Source of the DNA: Chloroflexota bacterium
Lineage (GTDB): Bacteria; Chloroflexota; Anaerolineae; B4-G1
Direction of reading: 5' to 3'
Assembly (NCBI GenBank): GCA_011046405.1
Contig: DSAR01000260.1
Span: 1 to 15,579, forward strand
Length of the DNA stretch: 15,579 nt
This document shows, piece after piece, positions 7,448-13,489 of this stretch (positions are counted from its first letter, which is position 1; the number at the start of each line of letters is the position of its first letter). The position numbers were made by a program, and so were the translations under genes. The notes under the pieces were generated by a model, which saw only the letters and a program-made list of their open reading frames with translations, was not told the DNA's origin and did no database searches.

Positions 7448-8185
7448 TTGGGACAAATTGATGTACGCGTACCGCTCGTTGAAACAGCAGGTCGATACTG
7501 GCGCGACCTAAGCCGCCAGCTTTTGAACCTCTTTTTCCCGCCCCGTTGTATGGGATGCGGCCGGGTAGGCGTGCATTTATGTGCCGATTGTTCAGACTTG
7601 GTTCCTCGCGTGCTTTCCCCTTTTTGCGTTCGCTGTGGCGACGCCGTTGAAACGGGTCGGTTTTGTAAACGGTGCCGGGTTTCTCCCCTACGAATCGAGT
7701 CCGTGCGGTCGGTGGCCTGTTTCGAGGGCTTCATTCAGGAAGCGATCCATCACCTTAAATACGATGGCCATTTTGCGTTGGCCGAACCGCTGGGTGGATT
7801 GATGGCCAACTATTGGGCCGCGTGTGGCCACCCGGTCGACGTCGTCGTTCCCGTGCCGTTGCACGCGCAGCGTCTGCGCGAGCGAGGATACAATCAAGCG
7901 GCCTTGCTGGCCCGCGAAATGGTCCACCATGCCGGGTTGCCGGTAGACGAGCGAACCCTCGTGCGAAACCGAGCGACCGCCTCCCAGATCGATCTGGATG
8001 CAGTGCAGCGCAAAGAGAACGTTCGCGACGCTTTTGTCTGTGTCGATGATCGTCTGGCGGGTAAGCGTGTCCTGTTGATAGACGATGTCTGTACCACGGG
8101 CTCGACGTTGGAAGCGTGTGCTGTCGCCCTGTATGAGGGTGGGGCGCAGCACGTTCGAGCGCTGACGTTGGCCCGTGCTTATTAG
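7448..8185 (+). CDS. comFC: ComFC-family phosphoribosyltransferase-like protein
   Basis: About 245 residues if translation begins at TTG 7448; no ATG lies near and the ribosome-binding site (GGCGGG) is weak, so the start is uncertain. The N-terminus carries four CxxC/CxRC-type pairs (C34/C37, C45/C48, C60/C63, C73/C76), a double zinc finger typical of ComFC. A type I phosphoribosyltransferase fold follows, ending in the PRPP loop VLLIDDVCTTGST (208-220). VVPVPLHAQRLRERGYNQA is the standard family signature. ComFC (ComF, GntX) proteins help natural transformation, with a proposed role handling incoming single-stranded DNA together with helicase partners. Position directly after tadC hints that pilus and DNA uptake genes are co-expressed, but this is inference. 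No catalytic substrate can be named. Confidence 0.9.
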   Translation: MGQIDVRVPLVETAGRYWRDLSRQLLNLFFPPRCMGCGRVGVHLCADCSDLVPRVLSPFCVRCGDAVETGRFCKRCRVSPLRIESVRSVACFEGFIQEAIHHLKYDGHFALAEPLGGLMANYWAACGHPVDVVVPVPLHAQRLRERGYNQAALLAREMVHHAGLPVDERTLVRNRATASQIDLDAVQRKENVRDAFVCVDDRLAGKRVLLIDDVCTTGSTLEACAVALYEGGAQHVRALTLARAY

Positions 8186-8245
8186 TTGAGTATTGGCCGG
8201 TTTCTTCTGGCCGTGCTTGTATATCATTTGTTGAAGGAGGTTGCT

Positions 8246-8791
8246 ATGGATGTAACTGTTTTCACTCGAAATATGGAGATGACGCCTCGATTGGAGGATT
8301 ACGTAGATCAGAAAGTGGGGAAGTTAGATAGGTATTTGCCTTCGATTGATGAGGCGCGTGTAGATCTGTCGGTGGAAAATACGCGCAACGCTGCACATAG
8401 CCAGGTTGCCCAATTAACTGTCCGGGTGCGGGGTAAAATTTTACGGGCTGAGGAGCGTACTCAGGATATATTCACTTCGATCGACGCCGTGCTGGATAAA
8501 ATGTATCGACAGATTGCTCGTTACAAGGGTAGGCGCCAAAATCGTTTTCAAGTGGCTGTCGAACCGCTTCCTATCGAAGATCTTATGGAGGAAATGGGGG
8601 AGCAAGAGGGAGAGATTGTACGAGTAAAACGTTTCGACCTGTTGCCGATGTCAACCGAGGAAGCCATTGAGCAGATGGAATTGTTGGGCCACAGCTTCTA
8701 CATTTTCTTCAGTGCCGATGAAGATGCGGTCAACGTGGTCTACAAGCGAGCGGATGGAAATTATGGCCTGTTACAACCCCAGTTTAGTTAA
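8246..8791 (+). CDS. hpf: Long-form ribosome hibernation promoting factor (HPF/RaiA)
   Basis: A 181-residue protein. The N-terminal S30AE domain (about 1-100) starts DVTVFTRNMEMTPRLEDYVDQ, shown in part here as VTVFTRNMEMTPRLEDY, and contains KVGKLDRYLPSIDEARVDLS. The C-terminal dimerisation domain (about 125-181) reads VRVKRFDLLPMSTEEAIEQM and ends YKRADGNYGLLQPQ. Long HPFs bind the decoding centre of 30S subunits and link two ribosomes tail-to-tail into inactive 100S particles in stationary phase. The start is set by AAGGAGG 6 nt before ATG 8246; the open frame continues upstream to 8186, but without support. It is 60 bp from comFC. I saw no convincing separate promoter. A strong terminator follows. 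Confidence 0.95.
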   Translation: MDVTVFTRNMEMTPRLEDYVDQKVGKLDRYLPSIDEARVDLSVENTRNAAHSQVAQLTVRVRGKILRAEERTQDIFTSIDAVLDKMYRQIARYKGRRQNRFQVAVEPLPIEDLMEEMGEQEGEIVRVKRFDLLPMSTEEAIEQMELLGHSFYIFFSADEDAVNVVYKRADGNYGLLQPQFS

Positions 8792-8848
8792 AGTTAGGGG
8801 ACCTGAGGCCTTTCAGCCAGGGTGAGTATTAGATTGCTGGATAGGGAA

Positions 8849-8884
8849 GGGGCTCGGTCAAAAGCCGAGCCCCTTTAATTTTTT
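8849..8884 (+). terminator. Strong intrinsic terminator after hpf
   Basis: GGGGCTCGG (8849-8857) and CCGAGCCCC (8865-8873) are a perfect 9-bp stem with a 7-nt TCAAAAG loop, followed by TTTAATTTTTT. This ends the tad-comFC-hpf block. Confidence 0.93.
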
Positions 8885-8904
8885 GGAGTGAGGGAGAGGG
8901 ACGT

Positions 8905-10023
8905 TTGGATAAGCCGACCGTGTTTTTATTGGTGGGAGGGGCAGGATCGGGCCGGGTCGAGCGCGCGTTGAGATACGCTCATCAGGCAGCCGCCCGGGAT
9001 TTGCTGCATCGGCTCTTGCAGACCAAATTAATTTCCCGCGCAGTGCTTGCCACCGACGATTCGACGTGGGCCGAGACACTGGCCGATTTGCCGGTGACAG
9101 TGGATTTGGACCCTCCGCGCGAAACATTTCACTTTGGCCAAAGATTGGCCGACCTGATCGAGCGCTACGGCGCGAGGCGTGTACTTTATAGCGGAGGCGC
9201 TTCGGCCCCTCTGATGGATGTGTCCGGGTGGGAATATGTCTTGCGTCGCCTCGCGGAGGAGGAGCGGCTAGTGATCACGAACAACGTTCACTCCTGTGAT
9301 TGGCTGGGCATCACGCCGGTCGATGACGCCATGCCCTGGATCGCTCGGGCGGCAAGTGATAACGCGCTGGCCTGGCAGTTGGCGAACCAGGGCGGGTTTC
9401 CTGTTGAGGATCTGCCTGTTTCCGCTGCGACTCGTTTTGATTTGGACACACCGCTCGATTTGTTGATGGTGCACCGTCACCCCGGCATTGGGCCGCATTT
9501 GCGCGTTTTCTTGGATGGCCTGGGATGGCAAGTGCCTCAGCTGGACTTGATCCTGGCCGAGATGAGGCGCGAGGGGGGAAGTTTGACCGTGGTGGGTCGG
9601 GTTTCTTCGGCAGCTTGGATGGCCCTGGAGCGCGGGACGCGTTGTTGGGTGCGTGTCTTTGCCGAGGAGCGCGGCATGCGGGCCAGCGGCCGGCAGAGTC
9701 GGGGTGAAGTGCGTTCCTTGCTATCCGACTATATCGATCTGCTCGGCGTCCAGAATTTCTTCGAGGAACTGGCGAGTTTGACCAATGGGGTGTTTTTCGA
9801 CAATCGCGTGCTTTTGGCGGCTCGAGGCCTGTGGCCTTCCGCTGTCGATCGATTTAATTCCGATCTTTGTCGCTGGCAGGACGTGCAAGAGCCCTTTTTG
9901 CGCCAATTTACTCAGGCAGCGGCCGAAGCCCCTGTGCCGATTTTGCTGGGCGGGCATTCAGTAGTAGCCGGGGGTTTGATGGCTTTGCTCGAATCAGTCG
10001 CTACGGGAAAAGTGGATCATTGA
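8905..10023 (+). CDS. Protein of unknown function, possibly with a GT-A (nucleotidyltransferase-like) N-terminal region
   Basis: A 372-residue protein I do not recognise as a named family. The likely start is TTG 8905, with a purine-rich AGGGAGAGGG just upstream. The N-terminal half (about 1-215) has the feel of a GT-A or MobA/CofC-like fold: strand VFLLVGGAGSG, VTVDLDPP, a GGASAPLMD segment where such enzymes have the metal-binding acidic residue, and RFDLDTPLDLLMV, resembling the FDIDTPEDL element. The usual LAAGxGxRMG nucleotide-binding loop is not present, so activity is doubtful. The C-terminal half (about 220-372) includes WVRVFAEERGMRASGR and LLGGHSVVAGGLMALLE, with no motif I know. 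There are no membrane segments. The stop overlaps the next gene's start (TGATG), so the two are translationally coupled and probably linked in function. Confidence 0.75.
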   Translation: MDKPTVFLLVGGAGSGRVERALRYAHQAAARDLLHRLLQTKLISRAVLATDDSTWAETLADLPVTVDLDPPRETFHFGQRLADLIERYGARRVLYSGGASAPLMDVSGWEYVLRRLAEEERLVITNNVHSCDWLGITPVDDAMPWIARAASDNALAWQLANQGGFPVEDLPVSAATRFDLDTPLDLLMVHRHPGIGPHLRVFLDGLGWQVPQLDLILAEMRREGGSLTVVGRVSSAAWMALERGTRCWVRVFAEERGMRASGRQSRGEVRSLLSDYIDLLGVQNFFEELASLTNGVFFDNRVLLAARGLWPSAVDRFNSDLCRWQDVQEPFLRQFTQAAAEAPVPILLGGHSVVAGGLMALLESVATGKVDH

Positions 10024-10505
10024 TGCGCAGAATTTTGTTCGTGTGCACGGGCAATATCTGTCGCTCGCCGATGGCAGAAGTTTTGTTGAGGGCCAAATTT
10101 GAGCGCGATAAGGCCAGGCGTGACTGGCAGGTCGCGTCGGCAGGTACGTGGACGGTCGATGGGCGATCGGCCAGCGAGCACGCCATAGCCGAGATGGTGC
10201 AGCGGGGACTCGACCTGGGAGATCATCGTTCGCGCAACGTGACCCGCGATATGATGGCGCAGGCCGATTTGGTACTGGTGATGACGCGCAACCACGTTGA
10301 AGCGTTGGAAAGCGCGTTCCCCGATCAGGCACACAAAGTCCATCTGCTCAGCGAGGTGACGGGAGGGAGCGGCGACGTTGAGGATCCCTACGGTGGCTCG
10401 CGACAGGATTACGCCCAGGTCGCCAGAGAGTTGGAGCGATTCCTCGACGAGGGATATGAGCGGATCGTGGGCCTTGCGGCGAAAGACCCTTGTGAAGGAC
10501 CCTAA
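10023..10505 (+). CDS. Low-molecular-weight protein tyrosine phosphatase
   Basis: A 160-residue cytoplasmic phosphatase. The P-loop VCTGNICRSPMAE lies at the N-terminus, with nucleophile C8 and R14 (CX5R). The general-acid loop EDPYGG has D121. In the YwlE-type arginine phosphatases the residue after Asn in this loop is Thr; here it is Ile (I12), as in classical tyrosine phosphatases, so tyrosine specificity is more likely. The ATG shares its A with the stop codon of the upstream gene (TGATG). The annotated frame extends far upstream, but the P-loop must be near the N-terminus, so 10023 is the start. The last codons and the stop lie inside a 20-bp hairpin that separates it from the convergent proS. 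Confidence 0.93.
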   Translation: MRRILFVCTGNICRSPMAEVLLRAKFERDKARRDWQVASAGTWTVDGRSASEHAIAEMVQRGLDLGDHRSRNVTRDMMAQADLVLVMTRNHVEALESAFPDQAHKVHLLSEVTGGSGDVEDPYGGSRQDYAQVARELERFLDEGYERIVGLAAKDPCEGP

Positions 10506-10535
10506 AGGTTTCCAGAACCTTTAGGGTCTTTCACA
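10491..10535. terminator. Bidirectional terminator-like hairpin between the phosphatase and proS
   Basis: Arms 10491-10510 and 10516-10535 pair over 20 bp with one G-T wobble, around the loop TCCAG; the core ACCCTAAAGGTT / AACCTTTAGGGT is perfect. The TAA stop of the phosphatase gene (10503-10505) is inside the left arm, and proS ends 5 bp beyond the right arm. There is no real T-run on either side, so it may act as an mRNA 3'-end stabiliser or Rho-dependent end. Confidence 0.65.
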
Positions 10536-10539
10536 ATCA

Positions 10540-12267
10540 CTAACCCAGCATCCGACGAATCTCGTCTATCAGATCCTCTGCTTCTAGCACCGCGCGATCC
10601 TTGGACCAACGCGCCTTGACCTCCACGCCCCCGGCCTCTATGCTGCGCTGGCTGACTGTCACGCGGATGGGGCAGCCAATCAAATCAGCGTCGGCGAATT
10701 TGACCCCGGCCCGCTCATCCCGGTCATCGTACAACACCTCGAAGCCCGCCGCCTGCAATTGCTCGTAGAGCGCATCCCCCTGATCGAGGATCGATGCGTC
10801 GTCGCCCAGGGTGAGCAGGTGGATTTGGAAGGGGGCCACAGTCGGCGGCCAGATGATTCCATGATCGTCGTGATGGGCCTCGATGATGGCGGCCATCAAG
10901 CGGCCCACGCCGATGCCGTATGAACCCATCATGATGGGGCGCTCCTTCCCGTCGGCGTCCAGGAAGGTCGCGCCGACCGATTCTGCGTAGTGGGTGCCCA
11001 GCTTGAAGCAGTGGCCCAACTCGATAGCCGATTCGGCCTTCAGCATCCCCTCGCAGTGCGGGCACAGGAAACCATCCTGGGCCTGGGCGATGTCCTCTAT
11101 GAGCGTGACCTCGAAATCGCGGGGATAGTTGACGCCGGTCAGATGATAGCCGGGGCGGTTGGCCCCGGCGACGAAATTATGCCCGGCCTGGATGGACGGG
11201 TCGGCGATGACGATGACGCCCGTCTCCTCGCCCGATTTCCGCACACTTAGGCCGATCGGCGAGCCGTACCCCGGTTCGCCGCCCACGGCCCGGACTGCGT
11301 CTCCCGTCGCCGTATCGAGCGTCCCGCCGCCAAGCACGTTCAACAGTTTCGTCTCGTTGACCTCCAGATCGCCCCGGATGAGCGCCATCACCAGATGCTC
11401 TTCGTCGTTCTTCGTCCAGGCGTAGAACACCACCTTGAGCGTCTGGCACGTCGGCACGCCCACGAAAGCGGCGACGTCGGCGATGGTTTCGCAATCGGGG
11501 GTGGCGACCGGTTGAACCTCCTCGGCCGCTTGTGCCTCGACCGGCGCCAGCTTGAACTCGGCCCGCTCGACGTTCGCCGCATAACCACACTCTGTGCAGC
11601 GGATGAAGGTATCCTCACCGTCGGGGTGGGGCAGCATGAACTCGTGGGAATCGGCGCCGCCCATCATCCCCGTGTCCGCCTCGACGGCGATGGGTTCGAG
11701 ACCGCAGCGCTCGAAAATGCGCTCGTAGGCGGCGATGATCTTGGGGTAGAATTCGTCCAGCCCTGCTGCGTCGACATCAAGACTGTAGGCGTCTTTCATC
11801 CGGAACTCGCGCACGCGCAGGAGCCCGCCCCGGGCACGCGGTTCGTCCCGTATCTTCGTCTGGATGTGATAGACGACCTGGGGAAGATCCCGGTAGGAGT
11901 TGATCTCCCGGCGAGCCAACTCGGCGACGACCTCCTCGTGGGTCATCGCCATGGCGTAATCGTGCCCGCTGCGGTCCTTCACCCGTACCAGGGCCGGTCC
12001 CACGCTATACCATCGCCCTGTCGCCTGCCACAGTTCGGCCGGGTGCATCACCGGCATCAGCATCTCCTGCGCGCCGATGGCCTGCATCTCCTCGTGCAGG
12101 ATCTTTTCGATCTTGCGCGCCGCCCGCCAGCCCATCGGCAGGTAGCTATACAGGCCAGCGCCCAGGAAGCGCACCAGCGCGGCGCGGAGCGCCAGTTGAT
12201 GACTGGTCAACTGGGCGCCGGTGGGAGATTCGCGCAGCGTGTGCCCAAAGGTATGCGAGATTTTCAT
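10540..12267 (-). CDS. proS: Prolyl-tRNA synthetase, bacterial type with editing insertion
   Basis: A 575-residue class II synthetase that charges tRNA-Pro with proline in the cytoplasm. Motif 2 reads RDEPRARGGLLRVREFRMKD (from R140) and continues AYS. The ATP/proline pocket includes AMTHEEVVAE (about 107-116). Motif 3 is MGSYGIGVGRLMAAIIEAHH (447-466). The central insertion (about 235-385) is the YbaK-like INS domain, which removes mischarged alanine; it marks the bacterial-type ProRS. The C-terminal region (about 480-575) is the anticodon-binding domain. Length is typical. The start ATG 12267 has AGGAGG (12274-12279) 6 nt upstream. An attenuator with a proline-rich leader peptide lies just before it (12295-12446), with its own promoter. 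This is the best-supported regulatory arrangement in the window. Confidence 0.97.
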   Translation of the reverse strand: MKISHTFGHTLRESPTGAQLTSHQLALRAALVRFLGAGLYSYLPMGWRAARKIEKILHEEMQAIGAQEMLMPVMHPAELWQATGRWYSVGPALVRVKDRSGHDYAMAMTHEEVVAELARREINSYRDLPQVVYHIQTKIRDEPRARGGLLRVREFRMKDAYSLDVDAAGLDEFYPKIIAAYERIFERCGLEPIAVEADTGMMGGADSHEFMLPHPDGEDTFIRCTECGYAANVERAEFKLAPVEAQAAEEVQPVATPDCETIADVAAFVGVPTCQTLKVVFYAWTKNDEEHLVMALIRGDLEVNETKLLNVLGGGTLDTATGDAVRAVGGEPGYGSPIGLSVRKSGEETGVIVIADPSIQAGHNFVAGANRPGYHLTGVNYPRDFEVTLIEDIAQAQDGFLCPHCEGMLKAESAIELGHCFKLGTHYAESVGATFLDADGKERPIMMGSYGIGVGRLMAAIIEAHHDDHGIIWPPTVAPFQIHLLTLGDDASILDQGDALYEQLQAAGFEVLYDDRDERAGVKFADADLIGCPIRVTVSQRSIEAGGVEVKARWSKDRAVLEAEDLIDEIRRMLG

Positions 12268-12294
12268 TTGTTTCCTCCTTTTAGATAACGGCGC

Positions 12295-12328
12295 AAAAGA
12301 AAACAGCCTCCCGGCTTTCGGAAGGCTG
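12295..12328 (-). terminator. Attenuator terminator in the proS leader (pairing 3:4)
   Basis: On the minus strand CAGCCTTCC (12328-12320) pairs with GGGAGGCTG (12312-12304) over 9 bp with one G-U pair and a 7-nt loop. TTTTCTTTT follows (12303-12295). It stands 28 bp before the proS ATG and after the leader peptide gene, so it can only act on proS transcription. Confidence 0.88.
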
Positions 12329-12380
12329 GTAAGTCACCGAGTGATTGCTGGTTGACGTGGCTAACGAGTTCCCAGCAGCG

Positions 12381-12446
12381 CTAACCTGCCCCCCGAATTG
12401 GGGCTGGGTACGGGCTGCTAGGGATGGGGTATGCGCTCATAGCCAT
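12381..12446 (-). CDS. Proline-rich leader peptide of proS (21 aa)
   Basis: A 21-codon reading frame, ATG 12446 to TAG 12381, whose core residues 7-16 read PIPSSPYPAP: five prolines in ten codons, using CCC, CCT, CCG, CCA and CCA. All four proline codons are sampled, so starvation for any tRNA-Pro isoacceptor would stall the ribosome. AGGAG (12462-12458) lies 11 nt upstream, a little far but usable. The predicted transcript starts only a few bases before this site. The stop codon lies inside the antiterminator segment. By analogy with trpL, hisL and pheM, the peptide itself probably has no function; its translation is the sensor. Too short for gene finders, so probably unannotated. Confidence 0.8.
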   Translation of the reverse strand: MAMSAYPIPSSPYPAPIRGAG

Positions 12447-12472
12447 AGGGTGTTTGTCTCCTGCTGACCCGT

Positions 12473-12501
12473 ATGTTAACACAAGACGATGTACCTGTCA
12501 A
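12473..12501 (-). promoter_or_regulatory. proS leader promoter
   Basis: On the minus strand, a perfect -35 TTGACA (12501-12496) is followed by 17 bp and then TAACAT (12478-12473, 4/6). The start point should be near 12468-12465, just ahead of the leader's AGGAG. Confidence 0.8.
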
Positions 12502-12520
12502 CTCTCGTTTTCCCGTTGTC

Positions 12521-12549
12521 TTGTCCACTTGATTGATTTGCGCTACAAT
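12521..12549 (+). promoter_or_regulatory. Promoter of the PHP gene, divergent from proS
   Basis: TTGTCC (12521-12526, 4/6) and TACAAT (12544-12549, 5/6) are 17 bp apart. The -10 element is part of the repeated module shared with the M50 gene, where the same position reads TATAAT. Confidence 0.65.
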
Positions 12550-12620
12550 CTCCTATCCCGGACAGAGCCGTAACCAATAAGGAGCGCCTCGTATGCAAAA
12601 TTCTTGCACAAAAAACAAGA
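12539..12620 (+). repeat. Promoter/leader module, copy 1 (upstream of the PHP gene)
   Basis: About 82 bp closely matching the minus strand at 14842-14744. Shared blocks include the -10 box with ATCTCCTATCC, GGAC, GAGCCG, AACCAATAAGG and the tail TGCAAAATTCTTGCAC followed by A-rich sequence and CAAGA. Copy 2 carries about 16 extra bases after GGAC. The copies are in inverted orientation and flank the PHP and M50 genes, each pointing into its gene. Confidence 0.85.
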
Positions 12621-12652
12621 CTCTATCAAATTCGCTTTCTGGAGATCATTGA
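12593..12652 (+). CDS. Possible 19-aa upstream ORF coupled to the PHP gene
   Basis: ATG 12593 has AAGGAG 8 nt upstream (12579-12584), and the frame MQNSCTKNK... ends in TGA overlapping the PHP start codon by one base (TGATG). In copy 2 of the module the matching frame starts with TTG and again reads QNSCTK for the first residues before a one-base length difference changes it. This could be a translated leader peptide, or only a by-product of the repeated DNA. Confidence 0.4.
   Translation: MQNSCTKNKTLSNSLSGDH
12594..12608. promoter_or_regulatory. Operator-like palindrome TGCAA-N5-TTGCA, copy 1
   Basis: TGCAAAATTCTTGCA is an inverted repeat with 5-bp arms. The same sequence occurs on the other strand at 14757-14771 upstream of the M50 gene. 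It sits inside the predicted transcribed leader, about 45 bp downstream of the -10 box, so it could be a repressor roadblock site or an RNA element. Confidence 0.45.
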
Positions 12653-13476
12653 TGCGCGTTGACCTACACATTCATACGATAGCCTCTGACGGCTGCTGGC
12701 GTCCCTCCACGGTCGTGGACGAAGTTGAAAAGCGCGGGATCGGGCTTTTGGCCGTCGCTGACCACGATACGGTCGCCAACGTAGGCCCGACGGAGACACT
12801 CGTCCGCCAGGCCGGTTTGAGTTTTCTGCGGGCGGTGGAGATCAGTTCGTTTCTGGACGGGGACGTCTTTCACGTGCTGGCCTATGGTTACGATCCCGAC
12901 GACGCGGCGTTCTTGGCGTTTCTGGCGGAGAACGAGGCCCGGTTGATGGGCACCAACGTCCAAATTATCCACAGTCTCATCGCGGCGGGTTGCGCCCTCG
13001 ACGTAGATGATTACCTGGCCTACGAGTTCATCCGGGGACGGGGCGGTTGGAAGGCGCTCAATTTCTTGATCGACCGGGGATTCTGTGCCGGCGTGGGTGA
13101 ATACTTCGAGCGCATAGCGCCCAACGTCAGCATCGACTGGTCAGTTTTTCCCCATCCGGCCGAGGTCATCTCTCACATCAGCGAGGCTGGTGGGACGTCC
13201 ATTCTGGCCCATCCCGGCGCCAACTTGCATTTAGCGAAGGGGTCGTCGGCGTTGCAACCTTTTCTGGACTTCGGCGTCGCCGGGCTGGAGTGTTATTCCT
13301 CTTATCACGACGAGGCCGCGACGAATGTCTGCCTCGATTGGTGCGCCCGTCACGACCTGCTCGTGACGGGTGGCTCCGATTGTCACGGCGGATTTGTCGG
13401 GCGTGAACTGGGACGCCCGGCGGTGAACGTCGCCGACCTGCGCCTGGGCGATCTCGCCGGGCGGATCGTGCGGTGA
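12652..13476 (+). CDS. PHP-domain phosphoesterase
   Basis: A 274-residue metal-dependent phosphoesterase of the polymerase-and-histidinol-phosphatase (PHP) superfamily. Metal ligands visible in order: H6/H8 in DLHIHT, D13, D37/H38/D39 in VADHDT, E63 in VEISS, H74, H187 in AHPG, and D243/H245 in GGSDCHG. This set and length match the YciV/RNase AM type, which removes 5' phosphates from nucleotides or acts on 3',5'-nucleoside bisphosphates, but the substrate cannot be read from sequence. The start is ATG 12652 with GGAG 7 nt upstream; an open frame begins at TTG 12604 but adds no domain. The stop lies 13 bp from the end of the convergent M50 gene. Transcription comes from the repeated promoter/leader module. 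Confidence 0.92.
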   Translation: MRVDLHIHTIASDGCWRPSTVVDEVEKRGIGLLAVADHDTVANVGPTETLVRQAGLSFLRAVEISSFLDGDVFHVLAYGYDPDDAAFLAFLAENEARLMGTNVQIIHSLIAAGCALDVDDYLAYEFIRGRGGWKALNFLIDRGFCAGVGEYFERIAPNVSIDWSVFPHPAEVISHISEAGGTSILAHPGANLHLAKGSSALQPFLDFGVAGLECYSSYHDEAATNVCLDWCARHDLLVTGGSDCHGGFVGRELGRPAVNVADLRLGDLAGRIVR

Positions 13477-13489
13477 TCGGCGCCCGGCT

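Larger units (their letters stand above)
12295..12468 (-). promoter_or_regulatory. Ribosome-mediated transcription attenuator controlling proS
   Basis: Segments on the minus strand: 1 = CCCAGCCCC (12408-12400, in the proline codons); 2 = GGGGGGCAGGTTAG (12394-12381, ends at the leader stop); 3 = CTTACCAGCCTTCC (12333-12320); 4 = GGGAGGCTG (12312-12304). 1:2 forms 7 of 8 pairs (CCAGCCCC with GGGGCAGG), helped by an outer stem CCTAGCAGC / GCTGCTGGG (12422-12414 with 12379-12371). 2:3 forms 12 of 14 pairs, two of them G-U, and covers the whole 5' arm of the terminator. 3:4 is the terminator. Predicted logic: a ribosome stalled at Pro codons masks 1, frees 2 to pair with 3, and proS is read through. 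A ribosome reaching the stop sits on 2, so 3:4 forms and transcription ends. Seen: sequences and pairings. Inferred: function. Confidence 0.8.

Noticed and set aside
10001..10343. Minus-strand ORFs opposite the phosphatase
   Set aside because: Antisense shadows of a clear LMW phosphatase, with no start signals.
11395..12288. A 297-codon plus-strand ORF opposite proS
   Set aside because: Antisense to a canonical synthetase; no domain and no ribosome-binding site.
12300..12470. 6S RNA, SRP RNA or a metabolite riboswitch in the proS leader
   Set aside because: I checked for signatures of SRP, RNase P, tmRNA, cobalamin, c-di-AMP, M-box and TPP elements and found none. Length and hairpin alone are not enough.
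12295..12480. T-box riboswitch upstream of proS
   Set aside because: The conserved T-box antiterminator sequence (AGGGTGGNACCGCG) is absent on the minus strand. A proline-coding leader ORF with competing stems explains the region better.
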